Positions 36,898 to 53,984 are shown, numbered from the stretch's first letter. The stretch is 64,000 nucleotides of DNA from Escallonia rubra (GCA_033065855.1 JAVXUO010000077.1:434001-498000); one strand, 5' to 3'. Notes: generated by a model from the sequence alone, not told the origin. Numbers and translations are program-made.

Positions 36898-39800
36898 TCA
36901 ATCATTTTCAGTTTGCGAATCATCTTCATCACTTTCCTCGTCGTCCTCTTCTTCGTGGGACTCGTCGTCCTCTTCATCTTCTAATTCATCCTCTTCATCA
37001 GTAGACTCGGTCACATCATCTCCAACACTTTTCACGTCTTCCGCATCATCATCTACGACTTTTTCTCCTACATGAAGTGTTGTTGGAAGAGGAAGATCAT
37101 CCTCCTCGTTGTTGACCTCAACAGGGAACAAGACGGGTGGTTGGTCTGCTTGAAAGGAATATATCTCACTGTCATATGTCACGGGCAATTTCTTGGACTT
37201 GATAGTTGTATACAAATGAGATTTGGGATTGGCGACGTCCTCCGCGTAAAAGACTTGTACAGCTTGACTAGCAAACACAAAGGGCTCGTCTGATGCAAGT
37301 CTTGACTTGACTTTGACATCTACAATCCCTTGAAAGCTAACACGGATTCATTTACTGCATGTGACATCGAACCACGTACACTTGAACATTACCAAGCGGT
37401 TTTGGGAACCCATATATGTTAGCTCAACAATCTCATCTAGCTCTCCGTAAAAGTCCATGCAATTATTGGCATAACAGATGCCGTTGACCAAGACTCCACT
37501 GTTTTGGGTTTATTTTGTTCGGTCATCATCTTTTACGTTAAACCTAAACCCGTTGATGATATAGCCTCCGTAACAGGATGTTTGTTTGTTAGGGCATTCA
37601 ACTAGTAATTTCAAGCATGAGGCCACTGGTCTATCCATTGACTGAACCTATTGTAGATGAAGGATAAATCAGTATACTAATTGGCCACAGAACTGTATAT
37701 AACACATAATATAATTTCGTTAAACAATCTTACACGCCTTTTGAACCACTGTACAAATTGTGATTTCCGATGAGATTCAAGTCCAGCGGGATCAGTGATT
37801 AAAGATTCTGTATCGAACTCACTGCAAACTAATATAGTTGACTCGCTTAACACACACTTTCAATTATGTACAGCAATGTAAGTGAATTAAGACTTTAACT
37901 TACTCAACGAATGTCGAAACTTCATCGCAATTTAGAAAGGCATATATTGTTGCAGCACTGTACTCTTCATCCGTTAGCCATCGAGTATACGTTCGGCCAA
38001 ACGGACTACCTGACTGCTTGAATATTGACAATTGCCCTTCCAAATTTGTGTTTGATCCGGGGTCATTTTGGCCTAGTTGATTTAACCTTGTACCAACATC
38101 AGGCCCGGAATATTGACTACAAAAGTTTACAAGTTCTTCCATTACGTAAGCCTTCGCAATTAAGCCCTCAACCCGAGCCTTATTGCGGACTTTTTTCTTT
38201 AAATGGAACATGAACCTAGAAGTTTAGCGAATCGAGTTAGGTGGAATATCAATGATAACAGGTGTCGCATTAACTAAATGAACAACTGTAACAATTTAAA
38301 GATTACCTCTCGAAGGGATACATCCACCGATATTGCACGGGTTCACCCATCTTAGCTTCATATGCCAAGTGAACAGGCAGATGCTCCATTGAATCAAAGA
38401 ACGAAGGTGGGAAGATTTTCTCGAGCTTGCAAATCGTCACCACAATATTCTTCTCAAGCACTTCCATGTTACTCACCCGGATCGTAGAAGAACATATATC
38501 TCGAAAAAAATGAGATAATTCAGTCAAAGTCTCGCTAACAACTTGTGGAAACAGTCCCCAGAATGCAATAGGAATGAATCTCTCCATGAATACGTGGCAG
38601 TCGTGACTCTTCATCCCTTGGAACTTGCATTCCGATACATTGCAACAACGAGATATGTTGGACGCAAACCCATCCGGAAGCTTCATATTCTTAACCCACT
38701 CATAGACCTTCTCCACTTGTTTCTTGTCTAGACAGTAAGGTGCTTTCGGAAGTATCGTCCTCCCACTGACTGTCCGAGGATGCAATTCACGGCGCACACC
38801 CAACTGTTGTAGATTCCTTCTCGCTTTAAGGTGATTTTTTGATTTGCCCTTGACATTCATCACTGTGTTGAACACATTATCAAAAATGTTCTTCTCAAAA
38901 TGCATCACATCCATGTTGTTTTGGATAACGAGCGTCCTCCAGTAGGCTAACTCCCAGAAGATACAAAATTTTCTCCAGTTGTGCTCTTTCCCGTACCCTG
39001 GAATCTTCTGATCTGGCACACCCTTGCCGTGTGGTATGTCAGTATCAAGTGCCTCCAGGTGTGAGAGAACTTCTTCACCAGATGGGTAGTCCAGTGTGAC
39101 AAGCTCACGCTCGATTGTCCCGTCAAATTTATCCTTCTGCCTTTGAAACTGATGGCCCGGTGGCAAAAGCTTACGGTGACATCTGAACCACGAGGCTTTT
39201 CTGCCGTGCTTTAACGTATGACCGGGGTTCACGCCCATACAAGCAGGGCATGCTAGCTTCCCATGTGTGCTCCGACCACACGTCATTCCCAATGCGGGGA
39301 AATCATGTATAGTCCACATCAAAGTAGCCCTCATCTGAAAATTATGTTTAAGGGATGCATCATATGTTTCGACTCCATGATTCCATAACTGTTTTAACTC
39401 ATCAATCAACGGCCTTAAATACACATCTATGTCCTTACCGGGACTCTTCGGCCCTGGATTAAGCAACGATTAGAACATGTACGGCTTCTTCATGCACATG
39501 TCTGGTGGAAGGTTGTACGGAACAATAATAACAGGCCAACAAGAGTAAGGTGTGGTAGACTGACCGAAAAGGTTGAACACATCGGTTGCCAGACCAAGTC
39601 TAACATTCCAAACTTCCTGAGCAAAGACTGGATGCCTGCGGTTAAACTCATTCCACGCCACTCCATCAGCTGGGTGTGTCAGCACATCGGCATCGTTGCT
39701 ACGAGTCTCACGGTGAGTCCTCATATGTTCAGCCATATTGGAGGAGTAGTACATTCTCTGAACCCGAGGTGTGACCGGGAAATATCGCAATATCTTCCAG

Positions 39801-40539
39801 GCAATGTTTTTCTTCTTCCCTTTGTCCAGTTTGTACCTCGAATGATCACATACTGGACACCGTGACAAATCGTTATTCTCTTTCCAGAATAATATACAAT
39901 CGTTAGTGCACGCATCTATCCGCTCATAGCTCAACCCAAGTTTCCTCATCATCTTCTTCGCGTCATAGTACGACGACTGTAGCTTTTCACTTTCAGGCAG
40001 AATTTCTTTGATTAAGGTAACAAACTCGTTAAAACCTTCTCACTCAGCCCGTGGTCTGATTTCAACTGTAATAACCTACTAACCGCAGACAGCCGTGTGT
40101 GTTTCGGAGCTCCATCCCACAACGGCTCTTCCGCAGCTCTCAACAACTCATAAAACTAATGAGCCCCCTCGTTCGGTGGTTGTGGACTGTCGTTACCCCA
40201 GTCAACATTAGCATGTCCAACATCCATAATCATATCTATGTAATTCTATCGTGCCTCATCTCTAACTTCAGTTTGACTAGTCGGGTTGGACGACAATACT
40301 ATCATTTCCCCGTGCTGCGTCCACCTTGTGTATCCACCCATAAAACCGTACCGACGAAGATGCCATTTTACTTCAATTATTTTTTTCCAGTGCAACAACT
40401 CACATCTACCGCACGGACACCTTATCTTATCAAGGTCAACATGTGCAGGATGCGCATAAGCGAAGTCGAGAAATTCGTCAACGCGACACTCAAAATCTTC
40501 AGCATTCTTCCTTTTCATCCAACTTCGATCGACCGACAT
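36898..40539 (-). pseudogene. CACTA-A tnp2-type transposase with TAD, DUF4218 and DUF4216 regions, damaged
   Basis: The start MSVDRSWMKRK (ATG 40537-40539) opens the transposase-associated domain, with CPCGRC at about 40430. The tnp2 catalytic core follows at 39952-38303, with CPVCDHSRYK and IHDFPALGMTCGRSTHGKLACP. It continues with HLAYEAKMGEPVQYRWMYPFER, then the DUF4218 part (MFHLKKKVRNKARVEG, 38211 on). Last comes the DUF4216 part (FVFASQAVQVFYAEDV, 37278 on) with a strongly acidic C-terminal tail ending at 36898. An in-frame TAA lies at 39467-39469 in the core. Further stops and at least one frame change lie at 39953-40245. It probably cannot make full-length transposase. Confidence 0.85.
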
Positions 40540-41239
40540 GACGACTGAATTATCGTACTGTATACCACCTTCAATTATGACCAATCATTAGGCATTGCTG
40601 ATGTAAATATGAATGCATGAATGTTACAACATGTCTATATATTTCCTCTCCACTCTCTAACAGGTAGTGGTCATATCCCATCCAGAAAAGCACATGTTTA
40701 TAAAACAGTGAATAACTCATGCTTAGTCCCATGTCTGCGAAAAATTCGGCAGCATCTCCCCACATTTCTCCAAGTACACGACATCGATTAGGAGTTCTAA
40801 CATTCATCCAACCTTGCCTTGCAAGGTTTGACGCATGTTAGAACACCAGATTTGTATGCACCCGGAGAAACACACGAGAACGTGTCCAAATATCCACGAC
40901 ATAGAACACAAAGCATGAGTCAAAACATTGTTTTATAAACAATTAGCTTTTCCAAATTGTCCAAACTGGACATCCAAAGGCTAATTACAAAGCATTACTT
41001 TGTAATGAGTACTTTTGAACGGGAACTAAGGGTTTTTATGCATGCATGCGTTCAGAAATTGATAACGCAAGAATCTTTCCGAAATATCAAAACTGCAGAA
41101 ATATCGTTACATATGTTACCAATTCCACATTAAATAGAATTTGTTGGCAACGAGTTGAACCATCTCGTTGCCAATGGACTTCTCAAAACAACAACTAATA
41201 TAAAGAAGACAGGGTTTGTAAACAACGAGTAATTGAACC

Positions 41240-41800
41240 ATCTCTGGGCAATATGGAGTAATTATGGGATGTACAAGGGCTAATTAGGGCTACCTGGGTA
41301 ATTAGGGTTAATTACGAGTATTAATTATACTTAATTAGGGTTGATTAGGACTAATTAGGGTTATTTAGTCCTAATTAGGGTTTAATTGTGCCGAGTAGTG
41401 CTGATTAGTCCTAATTAGGGCTAATTAGGCTTAATTGGGTTATGTTAGAGCTAATTATTGTTAATGAGGGCTAGTTTCGGATAATTATAGTTAATTAGGG
41501 TTGATTAGGACTAATTAGGGTTATTTAGTCCTAATTAGGGTTTAATTGTGCCGAGTAGTGTTGATTAGTCCTAATTAGCGCTAATTAGGCTTAATTGGGT
41601 TATGTTAGTACAAATTACGACTAATTAGGCTAACTATAATCAATATGCGCGGTTCGTTTGGGCTAATTTGGGGTAATTACAGCTAATTAGATTTTCATTA
41701 GGTTCTTAGGGTTAATTAAAACTAATTAGGCTCGTTAGAGCTAATTAGGGTTAATTGATTTATTAAAATATTGTTAATCATGACTAATTAGGGCTAATTA
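41240..41800. repeat. TTAGGG-like degenerate repeat tract in CACTA-A
   Basis: CTAATTAGGG and GGTTAATTAGGG units repeat over about 550 bp. A longer block of about 110 bp is duplicated with a 160-bp period (TTGATTAGGACTAATTAGGG at 41341 and 41501). The tract lies upstream of the tnp2-like gene and corresponds in position to the CCCTAAA tract of CACTA-B at 52166-52420. Confidence 0.8.
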
Positions 41801-41893
41801 TAGCCAGTGCTGGAGCCACGATGAGATTCCAGGAGGTGCATGCTAAAAATGTCGCGTTAACCTAAATTTAATGCACAGTCAACAATCTCAATT

Positions 41894-42098
41894 CTGACAC
41901 CTCATATAGGGTGTCGATATGGTGTCCGATAGGTGTCTGACACCTCCGGACACGTGTTCGACACATACGGACACATGTCCGACGCCTCCGGACACTTGTC
42001 CGACACGCACCTCCGGACACATCGGCATACGTTGATTTGTTTTTTAAATGTCGGACACCGTCGATCAGACGTGATGTCCGTGCGCTAACTAACAGGTA
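41894..42098. mobile_element. Possible small hAT MITE related to the element at 15928-16935
   Basis: ACACCTCATATAGGGTGTCG..TATGGTGTCCGA closely resembles the left end of the 15928 element (ACACCTCATCTAGGTTGAGG..TATGGTGTCCGA). The right side has GATGTCCGTGC, like CATGTCCGTGC there. The flanks TCTCAATT and TCTCAATC match at 7 of 8 positions. The terminal inverted repeats are poor, so the exact borders are doubtful. Confidence 0.4.
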
Positions 42099-42240
42099 TC
42101 TCAATCCAATTGGGTCCCATCCTCCGTCAACAATCTCAATTCTCAAATGCTCAATGCAATAAAAATTAACAAAAATCACACATTCAATCCAATTGGGCGC
42201 ATCCTCCGTCAATAATCTCAATATCTCAAATGCTCAATGC

Positions 42241-42870
42241 ACAATTAACAATCTAAAATCATCAATTAACAACCTAAAATCATCAATTAATAATCGCAAT
42301 TACTTCAAATGCACAGCTAATAACCTAAAATCATCAATTAACAACCTAAAATCATCGATCAATAATCACAATTCTCAAATGCACAATTAACAACCTAAAA
42401 TTATCAAACAAATGATCAATGTTCAAATGGAAAAAAATTGTTCAAAATGCACATATCCGATGCGCTTGAATTATTTCAATTTAGAGTTCGATTCTATCAG
42501 GGCATTCAATTTAGGGTTCAATTACTTTAATTTAGGGTTCGATTCGATTAGGGCATTCAATTTAGGATTTAATTATGGTTCAATTACTTCAATTTAGGGT
42601 TCAATTAGTTCAATTTAGGGTTTGGTTGATTTGGGGCATTTAATTTAGGGTTCAATTAGTTCAATTTAGGGTTCGGTTGGATTAGGGCATTCAATTTAGG
42701 GTTCAATTAGTTTAATTTAGGGTTCGATTCGATTAGGGCATTCAATTTAGGGTTTAATTAGGGTTCAATTACATCAATTTAGGGTTCAATTAGGGGGTTC
42801 TATTGATTCAATTTAGGGTTCGGTTGATTTGGAGCATTCAATTTAGGGTTCAATTATTTCAATTTAAGTG
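42241..42870. repeat. Two short-period tandem tracts in the CACTA-A 5' region
   Basis: From 42241 to about 42420, units like CAACCTAAAATCATCAATTAA repeat. From about 42470 to 42870, units like CAATTTAGGGTTCAATTAG repeat, with TTTAGGG at the heart of each. Both lie between the leader and the tnp2-like gene. They are probably intronic or promoter-like spacer sequence of the transposon. Confidence 0.75.
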
Positions 42871-44037
42871 TCCCCACTATTCCTTGAATTTCATATTAGC
42901 AGTCTCTCTTGTAACTTGTCTAATCTAATCAACTCAGGAAACCAAGAATCACCCATGAACTGCTTACTCTATAGCAACCTAATTACCTAAATCATCAGCC
43001 ATTAATTGCTTACCCTTTAGCAATGCTAAAAGCTGAAGTATAATAAAAGATATAGCCCAGCATACAACCTTTAAAGAGTATTTCATGAACATACTTCTTC
43101 TATTTTATTTCATATTTTCAACACTCGCATGTATCTCAATTCAAGTTCAGTATCATTGAGCCGTAGAAAGTTTAGGATACTATTATTTAGACTTTTTAAT
43201 CTCATTCTTATAAGCAGAGAAAAGTTATGTTTTAACTTTTCCAGTCTTTGGGTGCTCATCCTTTTAAGCACAGAAAAGTTTTGTTTGGACTTTTCCAGCT
43301 TTGCAGTTTGCACCCATGTGATATTTACCTCCGCTTTGTGTCTTACACTCTTTTTAGGTTAGGGTCTGATTGGGCTGGTGGTCAATCTACCACCCTCCAC
43401 ACCCTCGATTGGTAGAGTACAAGATCTGAAGGTGATGAAATTGTTGATCAATACCTACGTCATTCTTAGAATCTATGGCGTTAAGGCATTGGTTTGTGAC
43501 TGAAGGTATTTCTTTTTTTTACTTCGAAGTACAAGTAAGAAGGCAAGAATCTCAGCTTTGTGTCTTACACACTTGCTATGTTTTGCCCCAACTGTGGTTT
43601 TGTGCTTTAGTTGAGGGTCCGGGGTACTGGGGTGTCGAGTACCTGATGGAGCTGGGCACGAGTGTAGTAGAAATACATCTTAGTGATTAAGGACAAAGAA
43701 AATCTTAGATTGTCAAGATAATGTAGTAGAAATGAATGGAGGAATATGGTATCTTCGTATCTGATTTTATGATTAGTGTACTCCCCTTATAATTAGTTTA
43801 CTACATAAAGTTGGACTAGACAACAATCAATATAGTATTCTACATATTATGCATCATCAGCATCTCAAGGTGTTTGGCATATCCAAGCTAAAATTACAAT
43901 CCAAAAATGAAATCAAATCCAAATTGCACACTGAAAAAAACATGGATGAATATCAAAATCATACCCGACAGTAGTCACCATACGAAACTATATACATATT
44001 CAAAATCAAAATTGTTGGAAGAAATCATACCTTCTAA
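42871..44037. other. CACTA-A 5' spacer without recognised gene
   Basis: AT-rich sequence lies between the repeat tracts and the leader. A near-palindromic duplication around 43180-43290 repeats the phrase AGCA/CAGAGAAAAGTT..TTTT(T/G)GACTTTTCCAG. No coding region is recognised. Confidence 0.5.
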
Positions 44038-44289
44038 GTGAGGCTGACGGGTAATTATTGCCGGCGGCAGTGGAGGGCGGCGGTGTTGGTGGCGCGACGG
44101 CAGTGGAGGTGGATATATTGGTCACGCGGCGTCAGGGGGAGGATGAGGTGTCGCCGGAGGTGGGGCACCGTGGAGGTGAGAACGACGGTGAGAACGGGGG
44201 CAGTGGAGGTGGGGCACCGTGGGATCGCCGGCGGTGAGAACTCAGAGCATTCCAAGAGAGAAACGGGGAGAGAGAAAAACCAGATTTGG

Positions 44290-44635
44290 GGGACTTAATA
44301 AAGACTTTTCAGCGACGGAATAAAACCGTCGCTAAAAGTCCGTCGGTGAAGGTCGTACTTTTATCGACGGAATTTTAGCGACGGTGATTTTCTGTCGCTT
44401 AATTTTTTTTATTAAACCCTCGGAAATAAAAAATTCTAAAAAAAGTTTAACGACGAAAGTTCAGTCGCTAAAAGACCGCCGACAAAATTTTGTCGCCAAA
44501 AAAATGTTTTTTGGTGTCAGATTTCGTCGCTAATAGTCTTTAACGACGGAATTATCCGTCAGTGAAAGCTCATTTAGCGGCGGAAACACTTCCGTCGCTG
44601 AAAATCCGTCGCAAAAAACGTATTTTCTTGTAGTG
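44290..44635. repeat. CACTA-A 5' subterminal repeats
   Basis: Repeated TTTAGCGACGG and CCGTCGCTAAAA motifs run up to the TTCTTGTAGTG terminus. They mirror the array at 34458-34830. The promoter for the element's minus-strand genes should lie here or just inside. Confidence 0.85.
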
Positions 44636-46449
44636 CACGTGCTCAGTAAGTAACCGATGATTCAACTAGGTGGACCAAAGCATGCAGAAAATAACTCACT
44701 TTTTATTATAGCCACATTAAAAACAACTAAAATTATAAAGTTGGTGATCATCGGGTAAAACAAAATAAGGTACATGAAACCAAAAATTGAAGTATAAAAT
44801 CATTAGCACAAAACTCATGACAACCAGTCAATTCCAACATTAGCTTAAACGATATGCTGCGGTCAGCGTACAGGCCCCACTGACTAGGGCCCGAAATCCC
44901 TCCTACATCCGGGATAAATAATATGTGGACGCAAGGGCGAACCACAAGCAACAGTACTGTGCATCAACGTACAAGCCTCGTTGACGAGTGCCCGAAATCC
45001 AACTTTCCCCCGTTGGATATGGGGCACAACAATCGAATAAACCAAAACCCCATTTGGGTTCATCGTAAACGAAATCACTCATCAATTGATTGTCAACCAT
45101 CCTCACACCCTTTCAATAATTATCAAGATTTTCAATATTCACAATAACATCAAATACCAAACATTTCAAATCCGAGTTCCATTTCAATTTCTAAGCAAAA
45201 CATCATTTACATGCTGGCCTGGTTTTTCTTTAACGAGAAATAAACCACTAAAAGCTTTTTTGGTAAATTAAGCCAGAGCAGTTAAACATAATTAAAGCAG
45301 TCAATGTAGATAAATACCACTTTTAATCGTAGAAAACATATACATTATATATAAAAATACTAGTTGAATCAAAGGGTCACTTACTTAATGCTACGCATTC
45401 CTCATATCAAAATCTCCGAAGCGACGATCATGCTGTTACATCCGGCTCAAGAACCTTCAATGCCATTCTTTTCCTCTTTATATCCCTATACGTGCTTTAA
45501 CCCGAAAGCGTCATCGGTCAACACCATATCCCTTTTCTACCGAAACCTAAATAACAAACCACACGGATGTCATTCATTGCCGCTCGAGTACGCCTAAGTA
45601 TTAGGTTTCTCTTAAGTGCGTAAAATTTACCCAACCGCCCCTCGACTTTTGTAAAATTACCTATTCGCTCCCGATGCCTAACGTACCATTATCCACCTAG
45701 ATATAACCTAAAAGAGTCTTTTTAGACCACTTGTGGGTTTTTCGGACAAGAACGGTTGTTCTGGGAATTTTTCGCTCGGAACCCTAAACTGCTCATTAAA
45801 TTGAGCGTTAATGCTCATGTTCCAAATATATATCAAACGGTACTGGAATGCCACGAAATTTTAGAAACTTAAGCCTCTCGGTACTTTTAGGTCACTATAA
45901 AATTATAGGCTAAAAATAATTCTGTTTACTATGTTAAATAATTCAAAAACCTGTTTTAATAAATAAAATTATTCGAGACATTTCCCATGTCCAGAAAAAT
46001 CCCAGAAAATTCCACGTTGAAGGTTTCACAAAAATAAGGAAGTTTCAGTTTTCTACTTTGTCTCTAATCAGAAGAGGTCTTTAGAAATAATTTAATAAAC
46101 TATTGTAATAGTGAAGCGTTACGCTATATCCGAGCGAGTGTTACGCTGCTAATTACGCTAAAAATAGCAAACGACTTTCAAAACTTTTGAAACTCTGGAA
46201 TATACTCCATCATAGCTACATAAGACTATTTTAAAGGTATCAAAATTTAATAACTTAATATAGTATTTTAAAATACATCGAAATCTCTTGTTCGGATAAA
46301 ATTAGTTAGCATGCTTCCCAACCTCAGAAAAATCTGAAATTTTTCCTGTGTGTATTTCTTGCAAAAATAATATAAATTACTCTTTTGCGTTTTGTCCAAA
46401 TAAGTTCCTAGATATATCAAAAAAAAAAAATTAGGAAAGGAACTGATTA

Positions 46450-49750
<3,301 letters not shown>

Positions 49751-50864
49751 CCCCCCCCCCCCCCATTATGTTCATCATCTTCAGCAAAACACACCTTCAC
49801 ATGAGCACCCCTTCTCCTATCTTTCCCCTTGTACCATTTCCCCCACTTCATAGTACTAGCACCTCACATGCGAACTTCTTTTTAACTTTTCCTTGTAACC
49901 TAATTCCATTGCAAAATACCTACAATCTAATTAACAGGGATATGAGATCGGACATCTGATCTACATGCCAGTAATCCAAAAAAAAAAAAGATCTACTTCA
50001 CACTCTCATACCATTCACCTCATTCAGTTTCTTCCACACATGATCTTAGTACTAAACCAATCACCATATTCTGCAATAGTATAATTGGGTAACAAATACA
50101 AGAAACAAGAAATCAACTTTCATGGACCACACTGCCTCCCTAATACCAACATATTTAAAACAACCACACCCTTCTTTTACCCAAAGATTAAAACACCTAA
50201 CATCACCTAAAATATAATATATAACTACTAAATGTATCAACCACATGTATTCACCAAAATAGAAACCCATCTACCTTCTGTCTTTAGTTAGCTAGAACTC
50301 CCCACGATTATGCCTTGCCTCAATGACTAAGAACCATAAACTCAAAGAACCTGGACATCGGTAAGCTAATGTGAGACGTGCATGAAGACAAGGTCTGTGC
50401 AAATAAGCTAGATTAAGATCTAAGTGACTAGGATACGAAGAAGATTTCTCCTGGAAAATTTCTACACTGTACCTTGAAATCTAGAAACAACCTTTAGGGC
50501 CGGAAACATACTTTGGCAAGGAAATCATATCCAACCAAAAAGATTAAAAACAAACCAGGTAAAAGGCTTACCTCTATAATCAATTCAACCTCCTCTTCTC
50601 TGTATCTCTTTCATTCTTCCGTAACCGAAAAAGCATAAATTGCTCTTCTCTATTGTAATCGAAATCTCACTTAAAAGTTAGCTTAAATCTCTCCAATTTT
50701 TCCTCTTTTGTTCTCTCTCTTTCCAAATTTCAAGAGTTGACAAATTTTAATTTAATTTTTTTTACTATTATGTTTTTTTTATAAATAAAATCAGATTTCT
50801 TGAAATCTTTTATTTATATAATAGTTCCCACTTTAATTTTATATTTATATCTAACCCTGCTTTA

Positions 50865-51000
50865 CTAACCGTCGCTAAAAGTTACCGATAAAAATATTGC
50901 TTATATACATTGCTAGATATTTTGCATAGCAATGGTCGCTAAAATTGCTAATATAATATCGCCACTAATGATGGAGTATGAAAATTGTCGCTAAACATTT
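50865..51000. repeat. Short GTCGCTAAA-bearing segment near the LTR edge
   Basis: ACCGTCGCTAAAAG, TGGTCGCTAAAAT and TTGTCGCTAAACA occur within about 130 bp just inside the LTR end. They resemble CACTA subterminal motifs but lack a CACTA terminus. They may be native to the LTR or the relic of a small CACTA derivative. Confidence 0.35.
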
Positions 51001-51047
51001 TAAATTAACCTGATAGAAAGTACCAAGGTTCAGGGTATTACAATTCA

Positions 51048-52074
51048 ACTGTGGAAACTCTCACAGAATTTCAGTAGTAATGATAAACAAAAATGAAAAC
51101 AATGAACCAAAATTCACTGGAAAACTCACTAGCAAAATTCAGTGGATTCACTGGAAAACAAAAATGAAAAAGGGAAATCACTAATAACACATTAATCATA
51201 ACTGGTTTAACATACAAATGCTCAACCAAATTCGATTATTGCAAAGGATTTATTAAAAGATGAAAAGCCTGAAAATTATTTCACTCTCTATGTGTAGGTT
51301 CTTTATGAAAAAGCAAAGCCTTCATGTGTTAATTTAACCCAAAAACCATTTTCATTGATAATCTCAGTAAGAACAAGCTCAAAGATGAATCACTGATAAG
51401 GAGCATGCTAGCATAAGCACCTCAAATATTCTGTAATGAGTGATACATATATCCTTTGTTAAACAACCAGAAAGGAAAACAACTTTGCTGCAACTAAATC
51501 CCATTAAAGGCAGAATATTGACTGAGTTGTCAATGATATAGTTGCATCAAAGTGGCTCTAACCCACAAGAGAATCAAATAAAATCCAAACCTCATAAGTC
51601 AATGTTTGTTTAAGAAAGAACAAGAACAAAGATCAAAATACAAAATAGCTAACAATAAACAGCGATTAATGGATAGAAAACAATATACCATGGATTATAA
51701 TGCTCAGATCTGGGTTAGAAGGGTCGAATATGCTCAGATCTGTGAAAAAGTGAGGCTCTTGTGGTGATCGAAGAAGACGAAGGCAAAATAAATAGGAGGA
51801 GAGGCATATTAAATATAACAAGAGACAGAGAGAGACAGACAGACAGCCGACAAACCTGATAGAATGGGGAGGCAGCGGCGATGGAGGCAGGGATGGCTGG
51901 TGCACCAGTGCGTAGGCAACACGGGGGAGGCAGAGATGGAGTCGGGCAAAAGATCTTGTATTCAACATATGCGAAATGTGGGAAGGGAGAAGTTACGGGA
52001 AAATGACTTCCCCTTTTCATTTTGGTAAACGTTTTTCCTAGAATTTAGTCTAGATTTTACATGAATGTAAAACA
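51048..52074. other. Right arm of the TIR element that hosts the solo LTR
   Basis: This is non-coding and AT-rich, with a purine-rich stretch at about 51800-51850 (GAGACAGA repeats). Open frames on the minus strand at 51666-52020 are low complexity and carry no family motif. Confidence 0.45.
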
Positions 52075-52165
52075 TTTTCCGTAAACAGTTTTCCAATAAA
52101 CACACCAAACACCAGAAAATACGAAAAATATTTCACGGAAAACATTTTCCGTGAAACAAATCCTA

Positions 52166-52420
52166 AATTCAAACCCTAAACCATAAATCCCAAACCCTAA
52201 ACCGTAAATTCCAAACCCTAAACCGTAAATCTAAACCCTAAATCCTATGCCCTAAATCCAAACCCTAAACCTAAGCCCTAATTAAACCCTAAATACAACC
52301 CTAACTCGAATTACTATATCGTAAACACTATCCCGCCTAAACCCTAAACCTACCCGTAAATATGTACATCCCGAAACCAAACTTTAAACTAAACCCTAAC
52401 CTTCAACTATTGCAATATCA
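52166..52420. repeat. CCCTAAA telomere-like tract in CACTA-B
   Basis: About 20 degenerate copies of CCCTAAA (plant telomere-type) occur, for example CAAACCCTAAACCGTAAA. The tract is interstitial, is flanked by transposon sequence, and sits in the same relative place as the TTAGGG-like tracts of CACTA-A. Confidence 0.85.
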
Positions 52421-53984
52421 TAATTATGATGACACAATATCAACTCCACGAATGAACTCCATACTCCAGTGAGAAACATGAGTCGACTGCCTGCATTAGG
52501 AATATTTGCTGTTATTTTGTAAAGTCATTAACAACGAGTTGGTTACAACTCGTTGTCAATGAACTTGAAAGTGAATCATTTTGGTTATGGCATGTTCTTG
52601 CAAAATAACCTAAAGATTCCATCTTTCTGAAATTTTGATATTTCAGAATGATTCTTGTATATTACCAATTTTTAAACGCGTGCATGCATAAAAATCCTTA
52701 GTTCCCTTTAAAAGATACTCATTACAAAGTAATGCTTTGTAATAAGCCTTTGGATGTCTAGTTTGGACAATTTGGAAAAATTAAGTGTTTATAAAATAGT
52801 GTATCAACTCATGCTCCGTGTTTTCTGTCTTCGATATTTGGTACACTTTCTCCAGTGTTTCTCCACATGCATACAAATCTGGTGTCCTACATCCTTTTAA
52901 TCTTGCAAGAGCAAGACGGATGTTAGAACGCCTAATCGATGTCGTGTACTTGGAGAAATATGGGGAGGTGCTACCAAATTTTTCGTAGACATAAGACAAA
53001 GCATGAGTTGGTAACTGTTTTAGAAACATGTGCTTTTTTGAATGGGATATGACCACTATCTACTAGAAAATAGAGAGGGTATAGACATGTTGTCACATGC
53101 ATGCATTCATTTACATATCAATCCTACATAATTATTGGTTTAATTTAAATGTGATACATAGTAATCTTAGTCGTGTCAGTCGATCGAAGCTGGATGAAAA
53201 GGAAAAATTATGATTATTTCGAGGAACGTGTCGATGAATTTCTCAAGTTCGCTTATGGACATCATGCATATGTTTACTTTGAGAAGATAAGGTGGCCATG
53301 CAGTAAATATGAGTTGTTGTATTGAAGAAAAAGAATGTTGTAAAATGGCTTCTTCTTCGGTACAGTTTTATGGGTGGCTACATAAGGTAGGCTCAGCATG
53401 GGGAAACAATAGTATTCCAACCCGGCTAGTCAATCTGAAGTTAGGGTGAAGGCACAATATAATTATCGAGATATGATTATAGATGATGGGCATGCTAATG
53501 TTGATTGGGGTGACTACTACGACGATGACAATGCCTAATAGTCCATCGAGGGTGCTCATCAGTTTTATGATTTGTTAAGAGGCCAAAGAGCCGTTGTGGG
53601 ATGGTTAGGAAGCACACATAGTTGTCTGCGGTTAATAACAGCTAAATTTGGACTACGGTTGAGTGAGAAAGGATATGACGAGGTCGTAACTTTTATCAAG
53701 GAAATCTTGTCGGAGACTGAGAAGATGCCACCGTCTTATTATGATGGCAAGAAGATGATGATGAAACTTGGATTAGGTTATGAGAGGATACATGCGTGCA
53801 ATAACAACTATGTACTGTTCTGGAAAGAGAATAAGGACTTGACAAAGTGTCCAGTATGTGATCATCCGAGGTATAAATCAGACAAAGGGAAGAAGGAAAA
53901 CATTGCATTGAAGGTATTACAATATTTTGCCGGTTACTCCAAGGCTTTAGAGGATGCGCAACTCCTCCAATGCAGCTGAACATA

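Larger units (their letters stand above)
34458..44635 (-). mobile_element. CACTA-A: CACTA (En/Spm) transposon with tnp2-type transposase
   Basis: The left end CACTACAAGAAAAAAGGC and the right end TATTTTCTTGTAGTG form the classic CACTA inverted termini. Flanking CAC (34455-34457 and 44636-44638) is the 3-bp duplication. The length is 10178 bp. Read on the minus strand it has a 5' subterminal array, a leader (44290-44038), repeat-rich DNA (43-41 kb), the tnp2-like gene, a second gene and a 3' subterminal array. Complete ends plus damaged genes suggest a copy that could once be moved but is not itself autonomous now. It lies in the solo LTR, so it is younger than the LTR. Confidence 0.93.

Noticed and set aside
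52166-52420. True telomere or chromosome-fusion scar
   Set aside because: Repeats are degenerate, short, and embedded collinearly within a CACTA element.
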